Of a stretch of DNA of 64,000 nt, positions 35,186 to 45,581 are shown one piece after another. The number at the start of each line of letters is the position of its first letter. Position 1 is the stretch's first letter. The notes beneath the pieces were generated by a model, which was not told where the DNA came from, made no database searches, and saw only the letters and a list, made by a program, of their open reading frames with translations. Made by a program: the position numbers and the translations under genes. The DNA lies in contig CM065388.1 in NCBI GenBank assembly GCA_033060915.1, positions 20,622,001 to 20,686,000 of the forward strand. Reading direction: 5' to 3'. This DNA is from Euryodendron excelsum. Taxonomy: Eukaryota; Streptophyta; Magnoliopsida; Ericales; Pentaphylacaceae.

Positions 35186-37366
35186 GCATAAGCAGCCATC
35201 CTCTTAGCATCAGCAAAGCCTATCACATAGGCCTTGCTCATTTCCATGTTAAAGGCCTCTCATGTCTTGAAGTCTTGAACCACCTACTCCTTTGCTTCCT
35301 CAAGCTGCTTTGAGAAGGTGTCAACCTTGGCTTGAGCGTCCACCCTTAAGACATGCCCAACTATGAGGTTCGGAGTCAAAGCATCCCTCTTAACAAGAAG
35401 GGCATCCCTCTCAATGGTTAAGGCCTCCTTCTCGGTTACTACCCTCTCCGACTCTTTCTTCCTGGTCGTGACCTCCTTAAAGGTATCGATGGCCTTCTTC
35501 TTCTACTCTTGATAACACTTGTCTACAAAAGACAACCTGGTGCCCAGAACAGTAACTTGACAGCAGCCTAAACAGAGCAAAGAAAAAAGTCAGCTTGACA
35601 AGGAAAAATAATAATAAAGCAAAAAGACCCAAAGGGAGGTAATACTCACATTCATCAAGTCGTAAGCCAAATCCCTTGTCACTCGAGAGTTGGAAAAGCT
35701 CTTCAGCTCTTCAACATCATCAATAAGAACGACGCCCTTCATCTTCTTCCAAGCAACCTCTATGTTCTAAAAAATGAAAAGGGGCTTAGAGGTCTGATTG
35801 ATAGGAAGAGTGAGATCTTTCTTTGTCTGAGCAGGAGGAAGCAAAGATGGCTTAGCAGTAGCAGTAAGAGGAGGGGGGGAGTCTTCTTCACCTGAGGAGG
35901 AGGACTCATCATCACCCCCTTATTCTTGTTCTTGTTAGAACTAGAGCTGGAGCTGAACTTAGGATGCTTAGCTGCGCTCCTGTCATCCTCGTCGATAGGT
36001 TTCACCTTCTTGATGAAAGATCTTTCGAAGCCCATCTCTTCCTCTAGATGAAGATCCTTATCTATATAAAGAGAACGACCACCGAAGTTAGAGTGGTACA
36101 TCAAAAGGAAAGGAAAGAATAAGTGCAAACTCACTCCTCTCGCTCTCAGCCGCTAGAGCTTCTCTTGTGAGCTTAGGGCCCAACAAGTACATACTTAGAG
36201 TTTCAGCATTCACCAGAACACTAGCGTCGCTAACCCCATGCCTCTTGGCACGCTCGACCCTGGCCACCTATTCCTCGTCTAGGATGGGGACAGCATGTGC
36301 TGACCAACATGAGAGACCTAGGTCAGAACTCATCTACCTTGGGACAAAAAGCAAAAATACCAGTAAAAGCTAAAGGACTGGTCACTACGTACCCTTCGTG
36401 CTCAGCTTACCCCATTATCTAAGGACCCAAGCAGTGTTCTCGTCTACAGGCACCCAGTATTGTACTCCCACCTTTCACCGTACATGTAGAAGAAATTGTT
36501 CTTCCACCCCTTATGAGAAGTTGGCAAATCCATCACTAGATTTAGTTTCGCACTCTTAGTCGAGAAGTACCACCACCGTTCTTCCTCTCAATCAGCTTGT
36601 AGCAGTGCAGGAATTCTTTTGCCGACAAGACATCCCTATTATCACTAGAGGCCTACCAAATAATGGTGCAACCTAGAAGGATCCTCCATGAGTTCAAGAG
36701 AATCTGACCAGGAGCCAAACCTAGTTGGCACAACACCTCTTTGACTGGTTTGGAAAGGGGAAACCTAAGGCCACTAGCGAAGGCTCCCCTACAAACAATC
36801 ACCTCCCCTGGGCGAGGCTAACATGTCGTGTCCCTTTTCTCGGGGACTCTACAATTTAGGGTTGCAGGTAGCTGATACTCCTTCCAAAACTTCCAAATCT
36901 TTTCCTTGTTCATAGGGACGGCAAAGTCATACTCCTGAACCCCAGGGACAACTAAACCCCTAGACTCAAGCACAATGGCTCGTACCCCAAAAGTAAAAGT
37001 CTCTATCTCCGGTGCCATCTTCTTTATAAAAGCCTTGGAGTAACCTACAGAAGCTCTACCATGGGCATTTAGCCTCACTCTGGCCAAGTCATTGGAAATA
37101 GTCTTCTTAGAATCTGAAGAACTAATCTCCTCAGGATTGTTCATAGTGCCTAAATGGTCGATACCCTTAAGTCTATCTAGTGCAAACCCTACTAGATTCC
37201 AATAGACTTGCTCCACTAACTCAGGATTATCAACAAAACCCAAGGGGAATAGAGCCCTACTTTCCCTCTCGTAATACCAAAGGCACCGTTTGAAATACCA
37301 GTACATACAATGAAACGAGGACGAATAAAGGAAGAACCTTACCAAACGAGGCAGAAATTGGCACAA
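35186..37366 (-). pseudogene. Antisense extra ORF of J (putative gypsy-type transposon domain)
   Basis: It is read opposite to gag-pol. The longest open piece is 36818-37366 (182 residues, with YYERESRALFPLGFVDNPELV). Further on, in another frame near 36460-36600, the minus strand reads SHKGWKNNFFYMYGERWE, which I recognise as the core of the domain called putative gypsy type transposon (often listed as Transposase_28). A Ser/Asn/Lys-rich stretch (35900-35960) and a Lys/Glu-rich coiled-coil tail (about 35350-35520) follow. Antisense extra ORFs between integrase and the 3' LTR are known in the Tat group. Their function is unknown. This copy has frameshifts and stops. Confidence 0.7.
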
Positions 37367-37746
37367 ATACTTGGGGATTGAGTCATAAAGAAGAGGGCTG
37401 AGTAAAGGAAAAAGAAAGAAGAAACAGAGCTACTAGAGTATAGAGAATGCAAAGTGAGAGCCAAAAGCTAAATCGTTAAGCCTAAACCCTTCCTTGTTCA
37501 AAATGAAGGGCTAAGATTAGCCCATCTGGCCCAAATCCAATGGTTAGCAACCGAAGGGACGTGCCCCAAGCCGAGAACCAATAAGGTATTGCCACGTCAC
37601 GGGAGCACAAAGGGACACATCCAGTCATCGCCAACTGATGCCATAATTTTGCAAATGGCATAATAAATACGCCCACATTACAAGGATCCACCGACCATTG
37701 AATTCCCCCGATCACGACCAAGGCGACCAAGGGAATTGGGGGCATT

Positions 37747-38250
37747 TGATAGGTACCGATCCCAATCTGGACTGTATCCCAAAGACTAGATCCTGAACAA
37801 CCTGGATCTGGATCTGTCACATCCCGACCAAGCCTACCCCTAATTTGGAGCCCGGCAGAAGTAACCAGCACGCCATCCCGAGTGTGACATGAGGCACCTC
37901 GACGGCACATCCCGAAATCTATGCCTATAAATCAGTATCCGTCACCTTACTGGGGGCACGATTGCCTTCGTAAAGGACGCAACATGGGGGCACGATTATG
38001 CCCACCAAATGGGTAGCTAGTACCCAATAATCACTCTTATCTACACTGGTATATAAAGAGGTCTTCACCTCCTTCAAAGATACATGATTCCTTCCTAATA
38101 TTGTGCTCATATTCCTCTAAATTCATTGCCTAACTTTGGCATCAAAGTGTTTTTGGCAGGCACTATACCGGTGTCCCTAACCTAGAGACGCTTCCTATTC
38201 CCTCGGATTAGTTCCTCTTGTCTTGGAGAAGGTCATACAAATTTACTGAG
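37747..38250 (+). repeat. Probable 3' LTR of J
   Basis: A G-rich tract (GAATTGGGGGCATT) ends just before TGATAGGTACC at 37747, as expected for a polypurine tract and LTR start. TATATAAA lies at 38050-38057. The TTGGCATCAAAGTGTTTTTG context near 38138 resembles the R/U5 region of Tat-type LTRs. The right boundary cannot be fixed because the partner LTR is outside the window. Confidence 0.6.
38050..38057 (+). promoter_or_regulatory. TATA box in the probable J LTR
   Basis: TATATAAA is followed by AGAGGTCTTC, about 300 bp into the LTR, a normal place for the U3 promoter. Confidence 0.55.
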
Positions 38251-39545
38251 TCATCAAGGATAAAAGTAAGAAAGCCAAGATATAATAAGCAACATAAGGA
38301 AGAACAAGAACCAACTACTCCCAATGGAAAAGAATCCTAGCTTTGAGCCTTCCCTAGATTGTAAAGTTGTATTGGGATGGATTGAGCTTTAAGAGTCTGC
38401 TTTTGATACACAATCCATATAACAAAACTTTTTAATACAAGTCGCATATAAACAATGCCACATGAATGTAGAAGTTTGAAAAATTAAAGATTGATTACTC
38501 CTTTACCAATATTTCTTTCCAATTAAATATGTTCCAATCATTAAAATTATAACTTTGAAACCTTGCATACAAAATTAAGTGATGAGCATTTAAGGAAATT
38601 TGTTCAATTGATAATTGTTAGATCTTATGTTAGTTGGTAAATTCTTTAGACTAAAAAACTTTAATTGTATTGCATTTTTATTCTCTATGTAATTGTTAGT
38701 TAGAAAGATGATTTTTACTCTCTATGTAATTGTTAGTTAGATAGATGATAGATGTTATATCTAAGTTTTTTGTTTGTGCAAGTTGTTCGGGTCTCTTCTT
38801 TCACTAGAGCGAGAAAAAGCCAGTTAGTTCTGTTCAACTTTAGAGGTGGTCGCTCTTCTCTCGCTAAAGCCAAGATGTTGTTGCTCTTCCCCGCTCTTCT
38901 TCGATCTAGCGACAGCCGTAGTTTCCACATTTGATCTTTCCGTTTTGGACATGAATTGAGGTTTCTATATATATATATATATGATGATATAATTGAGACA
39001 CAAATAAAAAGTCAAAGAGGAACACTCTGAAGATTGTTTACCCAAAATCAGTTTCTGTTGTGTATTTCCGCCTTGCTCTGACTTTAAAATTTTTTCTCCT
39101 TTTTTTATTTATTTTCTCTTTCCCTTCCCTCCTCTAAGTTCCAAACAGACTGTAACATTCACAAAAGCAAGCCCAAACCCAGATTTTACAACAAAACAAA
39201 AGATAGGTCAATGTAGTCTTAAAAAACAATAGGATATTCAAACAGTTCAGTAGACATACCATGTGATCAAGATCTTTTACGGTGGTCAATTGAGCCACAC
39301 GTTTGATCTCATCAACATCACCTTCCGTGTATGCAAAAAAAAGTCTACTAGTACAACGATTCTGATCACTACTCGAAAAAGCATCAATCCTGCAAAGGAG
39401 AAGCCAAAAGGAGTGCTGCAGTAGGTCAAATAGTAGTGCTACTTCCTAAGAAATAACATCTTCATGCAAAAACAAACAAAATATATATATATATATATAT
39501 GTAATTGTCTTATAGACACTAAATTTATCTTTTTTCATATGATGT
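38251..39545. other. Unrecognised DNA between J and solo LTR D
   Basis: There is no supported gene. It contains a two-copy ~37-bp direct repeat at about 38680-38750 (CTCTATGTAATTGTTAGTTAG units), a (TA)n tract at about 38968-38985 and another at 39480-39501. The TSD copy GATGG of solo LTR D closes the region at 39546-39550. Confidence 0.5.
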
Positions 39546-42500
39546 GATGGTGTCGCGTCCAGATTTTTCGCACTCGAGGAATACTCACCCAAGCGGAAAA
39601 AATGTTGTACTCTCTTGTTAGAACTCACCCTCCTAGAAGAATGAGTGCGACTAGGTTTGAATTGAAAATAGGTTGAATAAAGGGCTTTTGAAAAAGATTC
39701 GGAGTCGCCACCTAACTTGATTAAGGTGAGTTAGGTCACCTAAAAACTAAGAATAATCCGAAGACTACACTTAGGGTTTTTAGAAAACGATTTTGGAAAA
39801 CATCCTCAAGAGAGGGTTTTTAAGAAAACAGGTTGTTTGGCAACCTTTGGAAAACATTTAGCCCTTTTTTGAAAAATAACTCCTTTTCGGTCTTTCGAAA
39901 ATAATGATTCTAAGTTCGGAGGTTGGTTACGTGTAGAGAAGACGCACTAAGCTATCACCCTACCCCGCCCTTTTCGGTACCTACATGTCAATCTACCCTA
40001 GATTCACCTATGAGAGTCTTTAACTAACTATAGTTCAACCTTATTCACTTTTAGAAAAACAATGTTTGAAAAATATGATGCATGATATGCAAGCAATAGA
40101 AAAGAATTGAAAAATAGATTTAGAAAGAGATTGATTTGATTTGAAAATAGATTTGAAGAGATAGAATTGAAATTGGAAAATTTGAAAATTGAAAGTAGAA
40201 ATTTGAAAATAGAAATTTGAAATTGAAATTTGAGATTTGAGAAGATTTTGAAAACCACACCCATGAGGGTGGAATGGAAAGTTTGAAAGGTGTTGTGACC
40301 GCACCTATGAATGTTGCCTACGTATCCCTTTGGGGGAATCAGGTCAATCGTAGTTCGGACCGGAGTCTGATTGAAAATAGATTGATTTGAAGAGAGAGAT
40401 TGGATTGGAAGAAAGAAATTGAATTGAAAATTGGATTTGGTTTGAAATTAGAAAAAGGAGATTGGCAATTGAAATTGAGAAGATTGGACTTGCTTTGGAA
40501 AGACTTGGTTTTGGAAAGATGGAGGTTTAGGAAACCTAGACTTAGGAAAGGTAGGAAACCTAGGAAAGACTTGAGATTAAGAAAGACTTGACATGAACGT
40601 TAGACTTGGAAGATTTGGAAAGATTGAATTTTAGGAAATGTTCGAATTAGGAAAGGTCCGAATTAGAAAAGTTTTGAATTAGGAAAGTTTCATTTTTGGA
40701 AAGTTTTGAGATTAGGAAAGTTTTGAATTAGGAAAGTTTTGAATTAAGAAAATTTCGAATTTAGAAATGTTTGAAAAAGGGAAGTTTTGATTTTGGAAAG
40801 TTTTGAATTAAGAAAATTTCGACTTAAGAAAGTCTTAGATTAAGAAAGCTTTGAGTTTAGAAAAGTCTTAGATTTGGAAAGATGTTGAAGTTTTGGAAAG
40901 TTTAGAATTTGGAATGATTTGAAATTTAGAAAGTTTAAGATTTAGAAAGTTTTAGAGTTTTAGAAAATCTTGAGATTAGGAAAAGTTTGAGTTTAGGAAT
41001 GATTTGAAAACTTAGGTTTGAAAAGTTAAGATTTTGAAAAGAGGGTAGAATTAGGAAAGGGTTGGATTAGGAAAGATTTTTATGTTCAAGTTTTGGAAAC
41101 TTAAGATTTAGGAAAGTGAAAGTTTAGGAAGGATTCGAATTTAGGAAAGATTTGGATTTTGAAACTTAAGGAAAGATTTGAAGTTTAGGTTTAGGAAACT
41201 TATGGTTTAGGAAGGTATTGAATTAGGAAAGGTTTGGATTAAGAAGGGATTGGATTTGGTTTCTAAAAGAGAAAGGTTGGATTTTGTTTCCAAAAACGGA
41301 GGATGAGATCTAGTTTCCTAAATGGGGGGATTTGATTCGGTTTCCTAAAGGGAAGATAAGGTTTAGCAAGGATTTGGAAAATGTGATTCTAGAAACCCTA
41401 GGTTTGGAAAATTATAGTTTTGACGTAGAAAAGAGGTTTTGGAAACATGGATAGTTTGAATGTAAAAACAAGAGGTTTTGGAAATCTAGGTTTGGGGCAA
41501 AGTTTGAAAACCATGTTTTTGGGAAGAAAATTTAGGGTTTCCTAATTGTAGGTTCTAGGGCTTGACTTGGGCTCTAAGGAAAAGGGATTTTTAGAAAGTG
41601 CGTTTTTAGAAACGTAGATTTTCTAGAAGGAAATCCTAGGAAGGAGTTTTTGGAAAGATTTTTAGGAGAGATTTTTTTAGGAAAGTGAATCTAGGGAGTG
41701 ATTTTAGAAAGTGAATTTTGAGGAAAAGATTTTGGAAAGGAGTTGAAAAAGAGAATTTTGAAAAATAGATTTTGGAAGGGAGTTTTTGAAAACAATTTTG
41801 AAGAGGGGAGTTTTAGGAAAGTATGTTGGAAAAGAGATTCTTAGGAAGAGATTTTTAAAGAGAGTTTTTAGAAGGTGTAAAAACATCTCACTTTCCTAAA
41901 GCAATTCTAACCATAAGAAGGCTAGAACCACTTTAGGAAAGCGGTTTTGAAAAACACAAGATTTGAAAATATAGACCAAAAGGTCACTTTTAATGTAACA
42001 CTTTCCTATAGCAACCCTAGCCATGGAAAGGCTAGAATCACTCTAGGATTGTGATTTTGAAAACATGTTTTTGAAAAAGAGCTTTTGATGCAATTTTGAA
42101 AACAAGTTTGAAAAACGATTTTTGAAACGAATTTTGGAAGATGCAAGACTATGATATGCACAATGCAATTTGGGGTCGAGAACATACAAGGTTAAGGCTT
42201 CACCACATAATCAAGGGGGCCGGACCCACGTGGTCTCTGGTTAGACTAGAAGAAAGCCCCCGACACGGTGACTCTCCAACAGTCTAATCCTACACATAGA
42301 CCGAGAATCCCCTTGTTCCAAGCATGCAAAGAAAGGGCGGGAAAGAGATGGGGGATTAAAATAGAGAAAACCCAAGTGGGTTGGAGAGAGAAGAGAGAGG
42401 GGGGAAGTGCAGAAAATTAAATAGGGAGCCTACCTTGTATCTTGTTTATTTTGCGCGCCGTGCAATCTTCGGTCTTTGGTCTTGATCTTCGTCTTTCGTC

Positions 42501-42772
42501 TTCAAGAGTTGTCTTCAAGCTTCGGGTTGCAGCTCCTCAAGTCTTCAAAAGATGGTTGAAGGCCAGTGTATGAGTGTATGGGGGTGTGTATGAGTGTATA
42601 AAGGGCTAGGGTTTGTGTAGAGTGGCTAGGGTTTTGGAAAACCTAAGGAGGCTAGGGTTTTGGGAGGTGCTCAAGCTCTGTATATCAAAATATAGGATTC
42701 TTAGGTTAAGTTTGCAGACCCTTTTTACGTTGAACGATGCTCTGTATTTATAGAGGGAAGACAAACTTGGCG

Positions 42773-42866
42773 CCTGTTGCAGTGGCGCCAGGCCAAATTA
42801 TACACTGGCGCCACTAGGAGTGGCGCCAGGCCATTTTTTGGCTTGGCGCCACTAGTAGTGGCGCCA
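42773..42866 (-). promoter_or_regulatory. Cluster of hairpin-forming palindromes upstream of the D TATA box
   Basis: Two 23-nt near-palindromes at 42806-42828 and 42844-42866 have 10-nt arms TGGCGCCACT and AGTGGCGCCA around a 3-nt loop. A third, looser one starts near 42773. Weakened versions stand in the same place in A, B and C. Confidence 0.75.
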
Positions 42867-43907
42867 GCCATTTAGGAAACAATTAAGGTCGGCAAGCAAC
42901 GTATCTTTGACTAGATTTGGGCTCCTGTACTAGTGACTACCATGCAATCTTTAGCCTGGCTTCATTAGGAGTGACTCCGGAAAGTCCGGGAATGATTTGA
43001 AGGAGCCGGGGATGACCCGGAAGGTCGGAAGGGAGCAGGAACACTTAAAATAGTGTCCTGGAGGTATTTGACCTGAAAAGTGAGGATAAGATGTGTCGGA
43101 AAGGTTGACCGAGCCTTCAGGGGCAAAACGGTCAACTGGACCGGAAAACTGCCGGGACAGACTCAAACTGTCCCGGAAGAAGACTTGGATTCTGGAAACA
43201 TTATTTAAAATGTTCCCAGAGGTTGCCGGTTTGATACCCAGAGCCGGCATGGTCGGAAAAGGAGATCGGCCCACTAGGGGCAAAATGGTCATTTTGTACC
43301 AGGTTTGCCGGAACTGACTCGGAATGGTCCGGAAAGCTAAAGGAAGGTTGAGAACACTATAAAAAGTATTCTCGGGTCATTACCGGTTTGATACTCAAAG
43401 CCAGTATGGTCGAAGAAGGAGACCGGCCCTCTAGGGGCAAAACGGTCATTTTGTACCGGGTTGGCCAGAACTGACTCGGAATGATCCGGAAAGGTAAAGG
43501 AAGGTTAAGAATACTTATAAAAAGTATTGTCGGGACATTACCGATTTGATACCCTGAGCCGGTGTGGTTCCCGAGGCGTTCGGATGCCTAGGGGCAAAAT
43601 GGTCATCCTGACCGAAAAGTCTCGAAAAAGGTCCTAAAGGTAGTTTAGTCCTTTTCCACCGAAGTGGGCTAACAGGCACTGGTGTTGACCTAGGTTTTGA
43701 GTGTTTACGCCACTCGGACGGGGTTGAGTATTTCCGCTACTCGGACGGGGTTGACGATTTGAGAGTATTTCCGCTACTCGGACGGGGTTGACGATTTGAG
43801 AGTATTTCCGCTACTCTAACGGTTCTGTGAGTATTTCCGCTACTCTAACGGCTTTGTGAGTATTTCCGCTACTCTAACGGCTTTGTGAGTAGTTTTGATA
43901 CTCGGAC

Positions 43908-44150
43908 CGTCTCGAGGAATAAACTGTCTCGAGAGAGGGATTGGAAAGAGGTCTTATCATCTCCGAAGAGACGTGCCTGGATTGGAATCGTCTCGAGGAA
44001 TAAACTGTCTCGAGAGAGGGATTGAAAAGGGGTCTTACCGTCTCCGAAGAGACGTGCCTGGGTTGGAACCGTCTCGAGGAATAAACTGTCTCGAGAGAGG
44101 GATTGAAAAGGGGTCTTACCGTCTCCGAAGAGACGTGCCTGGGTTTCGAG
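43908..44150. repeat. Three tandem 81-bp units in solo LTR D
   Basis: CGTCTCGAGG begins the units at 43908, 43989 and 44070. Each unit holds two CTCGAG sites and AGACGTGCCTG. A fourth partial unit lies at about 44252. Related units occur in B and C. The 81-bp period keeps reading frames open without coding. Confidence 0.9.
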
Positions 44151-44493
44151 TGTTTCCGCCACTCTAACGGTGTGAGTATTTCCGCTACTCTAACAGTTTG
44201 GTGAGTACTTCCGCTACTCTAACGGTTTTGTGAGTAGTTTCGCTACTCGGACCGTCTCGAGGAATAAACTGTCTCGAGAGAGGGATTGGAATTGGAATAA
44301 GAAAGGACAATGCCCCTAAGGGCATTTTGGTCATTTTGCCTCTATTTGGGCCTGACAGGCCCGCGAAGCGATGGAAAGACGGAATTTGGACTAGAGGATT
44401 GGTTTCGATTGGAATATGTCCATAATGACTTGAAAACAAGTCTGGACGGAGTGTAGACTGCCGAGCGGTCAAAAATGGGGTGCTTACAGATGG

Positions 44494-45176
44494 CTGACTA
44501 GAATTTTTGTTCTTTTTGATAAGTAGACGAGTGTCTAAAAATCATGCAATCTACGAAGATTAAAGACCCAAACTTCTAAAGGAAATTGATAATTTTAGGC
44601 ATTCCCAATAGGTTTTGAAGTCCCAAATTGTACCATATTTGAATTGCACTTTAAGAAGACTTCTTTTATCATAAACAACTTATAAGGGGTTGCTTTTAGA
44701 GGCATCCACAATCCAAGCTGCAAGTTTTTATACAAAAAGGTATCTCTAGATTTCTAAGAGAGTTATTTTTACTTTAAAAAAGCATTCGTGGTTGATCCAT
44801 ATCAATGCTTGAAGGATTTCAACGGTGTTGTGGAGTTCAACACTCTCAATTTTACACTAAAAAATCGTACCAAGGGTCATTGTTACGTAACTATGGGATT
44901 TAAGTTCATGGATTTGACACCTGAGGCTTGAGGGGTTTGGCTAGGGTTGGGTGGTAAAGGGCGTGGTTTTGCTACTATCAAACAAGCTGTTGTCACATGC
45001 GGCTAGTGAGCTAGCTCCATTCAAGAAAAGCCACTTATTCTTTGTGCCACGTAAGTAACGTTGATAATGCTAAAGGAAACAGACGTTTGTTTTGTTTTCC
45101 CTTGTTTAATGCGGCTGTCTTCCTCTCTCTCTCTCCAAATTTACTTTTTCTATCTTCTTGGCTTCTACTTTATTTT
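44494..45176. other. Unrecognised DNA between solo LTR D and element K
   Basis: This is A/T-rich sequence with no gene or repeat that I recognise. Confidence 0.5.
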
Positions 45177-45181
45177 CTTCC

Positions 45182-45581
45182 TATTAAAATTCAAGTATTA
45201 AGAAAAAGCTACAACAGTGAGCCTTTACCTTTGTCAGATTCGAAACCCGGATCGAACCAAGATGTTTTATGTACCCTTATCCTTCTTGAATAACTATTGG
45301 AGCTCGTAGTGAATGTAGCTATGAGTCAACAATGACTGAGCTAACATCACACAACCTACATCTCAAAAGTTTCACACACCCACACGTGTATACGAGATAG
45401 AGCACTAACATTGCTCTCTATTGATACTTCTTTGAACTGAAGCTTGAACCACCTTTATATAGATGGCCTAAGGTAGTGTAAGAGGCAATGGAAGCATTCC
45501 AGGTGTGTAGACCATGGGTCACCGGGTCGGTTCACTAATAGGCACCCAGTTTGGGTCCAAACCTGACCCAAAAGTCCTACA
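45182..45581 (-). repeat. 3' LTR of K
   Basis: It matches the right LTR over most of its length, including GTCACCGGGTCGGTTCACT near the inner end. On the minus strand it reads TGTAGGAC ... TTTAATA, a TG...TA end pair instead of TG...CA. Confidence 0.88.

Larger units (their letters stand above)
30725..38250 (+). mobile_element. Element J: decayed Ty3/gypsy retrotransposon of Tat/Ogre-like type
   Basis: From left to right it has gag, protease, RT, remnant RNase H, integrase, an antisense ORF and a probable 3' LTR. The 5' part beyond 23 bp of gag lies outside the window, on the far side of Copia-1. RT before integrase marks Ty3/gypsy. The protease and RT contexts (RRVLIDNGS, IDDMLVKS) and the antisense ORF point to the Tat/Ogre branch. 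It is the oldest element recognised here, because all its neighbours interrupt it and its genes carry dozens of stops. Confidence 0.87.
39551..44488 (-). mobile_element. Solo LTR D (large LTR family, 4938 bp)
   Basis: It starts TGTCGCG and ends GCTTACA, with a perfect 5-bp TSD GATGG at 39546-39550 and 44489-44493. It contains the purine-rich array at about 40060-41880, a possible splice donor (minus strand) at 42432-42433, a TATA box at 42744-42753, three hairpins at about 42773-42866, ~165-bp modules at about 43200-43560, GAGTATTTCCGCTACTC modules at about 43700-43890, and three 81-bp units starting at 43908, 43989 and 44070. No protein domain is present. Confidence 0.95.

Noticed and set aside
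35760..36134. 124-codon ORF with Phe/Leu-rich start, possible membrane protein
   Set aside because: It lies in the decayed antisense ORF of J and the Leu-rich tail comes from a GGAGGA-type low-complexity stretch. I treat it as part of that pseudogene.
37482..37910. 142-codon minus-strand ORF near the J LTR
   Set aside because: It crosses the proposed polypurine tract and LTR start and shows no domain. Chance opening in noncoding sequence is more likely.
42773..42866. TGGCGCC motifs as retroelement primer binding sites
   Set aside because: TGGCGCC can be a primer-site core, but here it occurs as paired palindrome arms in the middle of an LTR, upstream of a TATA box, not next to an LTR end.
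43869..44167. Overlapping ORFs of 97 (-) and 90 (+) codons with repeated peptide units in solo LTR D
   Set aside because: They are produced by the 81-bp tandem repeat, whose length is divisible by three, so frames stay open on both strands. There is no homology and the repeat recurs in other LTR copies.
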